Shown here: in pieces, positions 62,755-64,000 of the stretch
Numbering within the stretch: the first letter of the stretch is position 1
Layout of the letters: the number at the start of each line of letters is the position of its first letter
NCBI RefSeq assembly: GCF_028554725.1
Contig: NC_071667.1
Span: 68,115,501-68,179,500 of the forward strand
DNA from: Zeugodacus cucurbitae
Lineage: Eukaryota > Arthropoda > Insecta > Diptera > Tephritidae
Direction: 5' to 3'
Length of the DNA: 64,000 nt
Notes under the pieces: model-generated
The model's input: only the letters and a program-made list of their open reading frames with translations
Databases searched by the model: none
Told to the model about the DNA's origin: nothing
Made by a program: the position numbers and the translations under genes

Positions 62755-63310
62755 TACAGTATACTCTCGAAAAGTAAATCGATTGGTATTTTGGGTAATT
62801 TACTTTTTCGAATAATTTACTTTTCCAAATATATACATAAATTATCTGTTTTTATAATATTAAATGCATTTTTAAACTTAAAAAATTCATTCATTTAATT
62901 GCTTCCATAAAACATATGGATTTACATGAAAAACATATTTACATTTACATACATACATATGTATTTACTATGAAGAGAAAAAATCTTGAATATTCTTTTG
63001 TTTTTTTTTTTTCTTTTGCAATATATTTTCTGACCATTTTTGTACGACAATTCAAAAAGCCTGACACCTGATCTGCATCGTTTTCATTTTTAAACCAGTG
63101 AATCAAGTAGGAGAGTTTATTTATTAAAAAGACGCGATAAACAAGAGAGTAAGTGTTTTTGCAACACACACACTCTCTGAAAAGTAAATTAAAAACTTTA
63201 CTTTAAATTAAAAAATTTACTTTTTCGAGTTGCATGTGTAATCTTAAAGGTGATTAACTTTTCCGCGATTATTTACTTTCTGAGAATTTACTTTTCGAGA
63301 ATATACTGTA
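62755..63310 (-). mobile_element. TA-flanked pogo-like element
   Basis: The left end TACAGTATACTCTCGAAAAG (62755) is mirrored by TTTTCGAGAATATACTGTA ending at 63310; the inverted termini share about 25 bases. AAAAGTAAAT motifs repeat in the subterminal regions, and a second short inverted pair (CTCTGAAAAGTAAATT..AATTTACTTTTTCGAG, about 63173-63230) lies inside. A minus-strand peptide (about 62945-63169), KLSYLIHWFKNENDADQ then a Lys-rich stretch and SRFF, resembles the C-terminal end of pogo/Tigger-type transposases. That assignment is tentative. The element is non-autonomous. Confidence 0.65.
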
Positions 63311-63450
63311 GTTAAAAACTTATGTATGTAAACCCACGTGACTCGCACTGTACGCTCTTTTTGTGAGGCAACGCATGCGCATTGTTATTGTACCATTTAT
63401 ATTCAAGAGGATGAACTAATAGGTATAAAAGTTATTTTTTTTATAAAAAA

Positions 63451-63595
63451 TGCAGCTAAACTTCCATAACTCGAAGAATTCTATAACTCGGACTCTTGAA
63501 TTGGTAATAGAAGTAAAATTTCATACCAATTACCTACCGTAACTCGTAAGTTTTTTTTGTGGATAATGGTGATTCGAGTTAGGGCAGTTCAACTA
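63451..63595. mobile_element. MITE, family B copy 3 (degraded)
   Basis: GCAGCTAAACTTCCATAACT at 63452 and AGTTAGGGCAGTTCAACTATA at the right end are decayed forms of the family B termini TACAGTKGAACTTC / GAAGTTCMACTGTA. The interior shares CATAACTCGAAG and GAAGTAAAATTTCATACxAATT with the copies at 8400 and 13017. Confidence 0.65.
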
Positions 63596-64000
63596 TATAT
63601 AAAAAAACAGCGCCTTTGCTATCTAACAAATCGAACACTATAACTTTATTTATAAAATCTAAAAATAAAATAAATAGTTTTTTAGTTTTTAAGTATTTCA
63701 AACTTTCTTGTTGCACTGAGAGCCAACATATACGCAAAGATATACAACTTGATATTAATTTTTCTTAGAAAATTTAAAATTTAAAATTTATATTTTTTTA
63801 CTTTATTTTTTTTTTATTATAAATTTTTTAAAAACTTTAAATTATTTTTTTACACACACTTTAAATACAAAATAACAGTAAATGAACGCTAAAACACTTA
63901 TAAATAACTTGTACTACCAAAAATCCACATTTCACTATGCATGTAAATCTTATCTGGCATAAAAATATAATAGGAAATAGTATTGTAGCATAATCACCAA
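63596..64000. other. Non-coding end of window
   Basis: AT-rich sequence with homopolymer T and A runs. I see nothing else in it. Confidence 0.6.

Noticed and set aside
1..64000. tRNA, rRNA and CRISPR features
   Set aside because: I looked for tRNA box motifs, rRNA-like blocks and repeat-spacer arrays and found none I could support by eye; a covariance search would be decisive.

Overview
The window is eukaryotic nuclear DNA from a higher dipteran. A tephritid-like fruit fly is the best guess (inference only). The support is spliced genes with short GT..AG introns, fly-type orthologues, many (CATA)n/(CAA)n microsatellites, AT-rich intergenic DNA and abundant small DNA transposons. Base composition and codon use look uniform, and I see no sign of bacterial or viral DNA.

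Layout. Positions 1-6.9 kb hold no host gene but carry a mariner relic split by a TTAA-flanked element, plus a second TTAA element. A single-exon FAM50/XAP5 gene (6976-8061, +) follows. From 8.1 to 24.8 kb there is no coding gene, only repeats: a direct duplication with a MITE at its junction, a Tc1 relic with a nested MITE, a repeat carrying a 154-bp tandem array, two large fold-back hairpins and another TTAA element. Apc (24918-34803, +, five coding exons, 3134 aa) comes next, then a 4.3-kb AT-rich interval. A compact cluster follows: a VIP36/LMAN2-like cargo lectin (-), TBC1D7 (+), mRpS24 (-) and a RUN-FYVE (RUFY) gene (+, 43228-57288). The RUFY gene has two in-phase alternative first exons and an alternative terminal exon that removes the FYVE domain. 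A four-exon gene for an unrecognised membrane protein lies on the opposite strand inside its intron (47650-50213). The last gene is a class I ER alpha-1,2-mannosidase, MAN1B1 type (59001-61759, +). The right end holds two more MITE-type elements.

Functionally these are mostly housekeeping neighbours, not a pathway. Apc scaffolds beta-catenin destruction. TBC1D7 is a TSC-complex subunit. The lectin and the mannosidase both handle high-mannose glycoproteins in the early secretory pathway. RUFY is an endosomal Rab effector. mRpS24 belongs to the mitochondrial small subunit and FAM50 is a nuclear, spliceosome-linked protein. All exon joins were read by eye; each proposed junction has GT/AG ends and keeps phase.

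The strongest candidates for something undescribed are the nested membrane-protein gene, the RUFY alternative terminal exon, a five-fold spaced C-I-x-x-G-M motif in Apc, and the ~480-bp hairpin at 16.9 kb.
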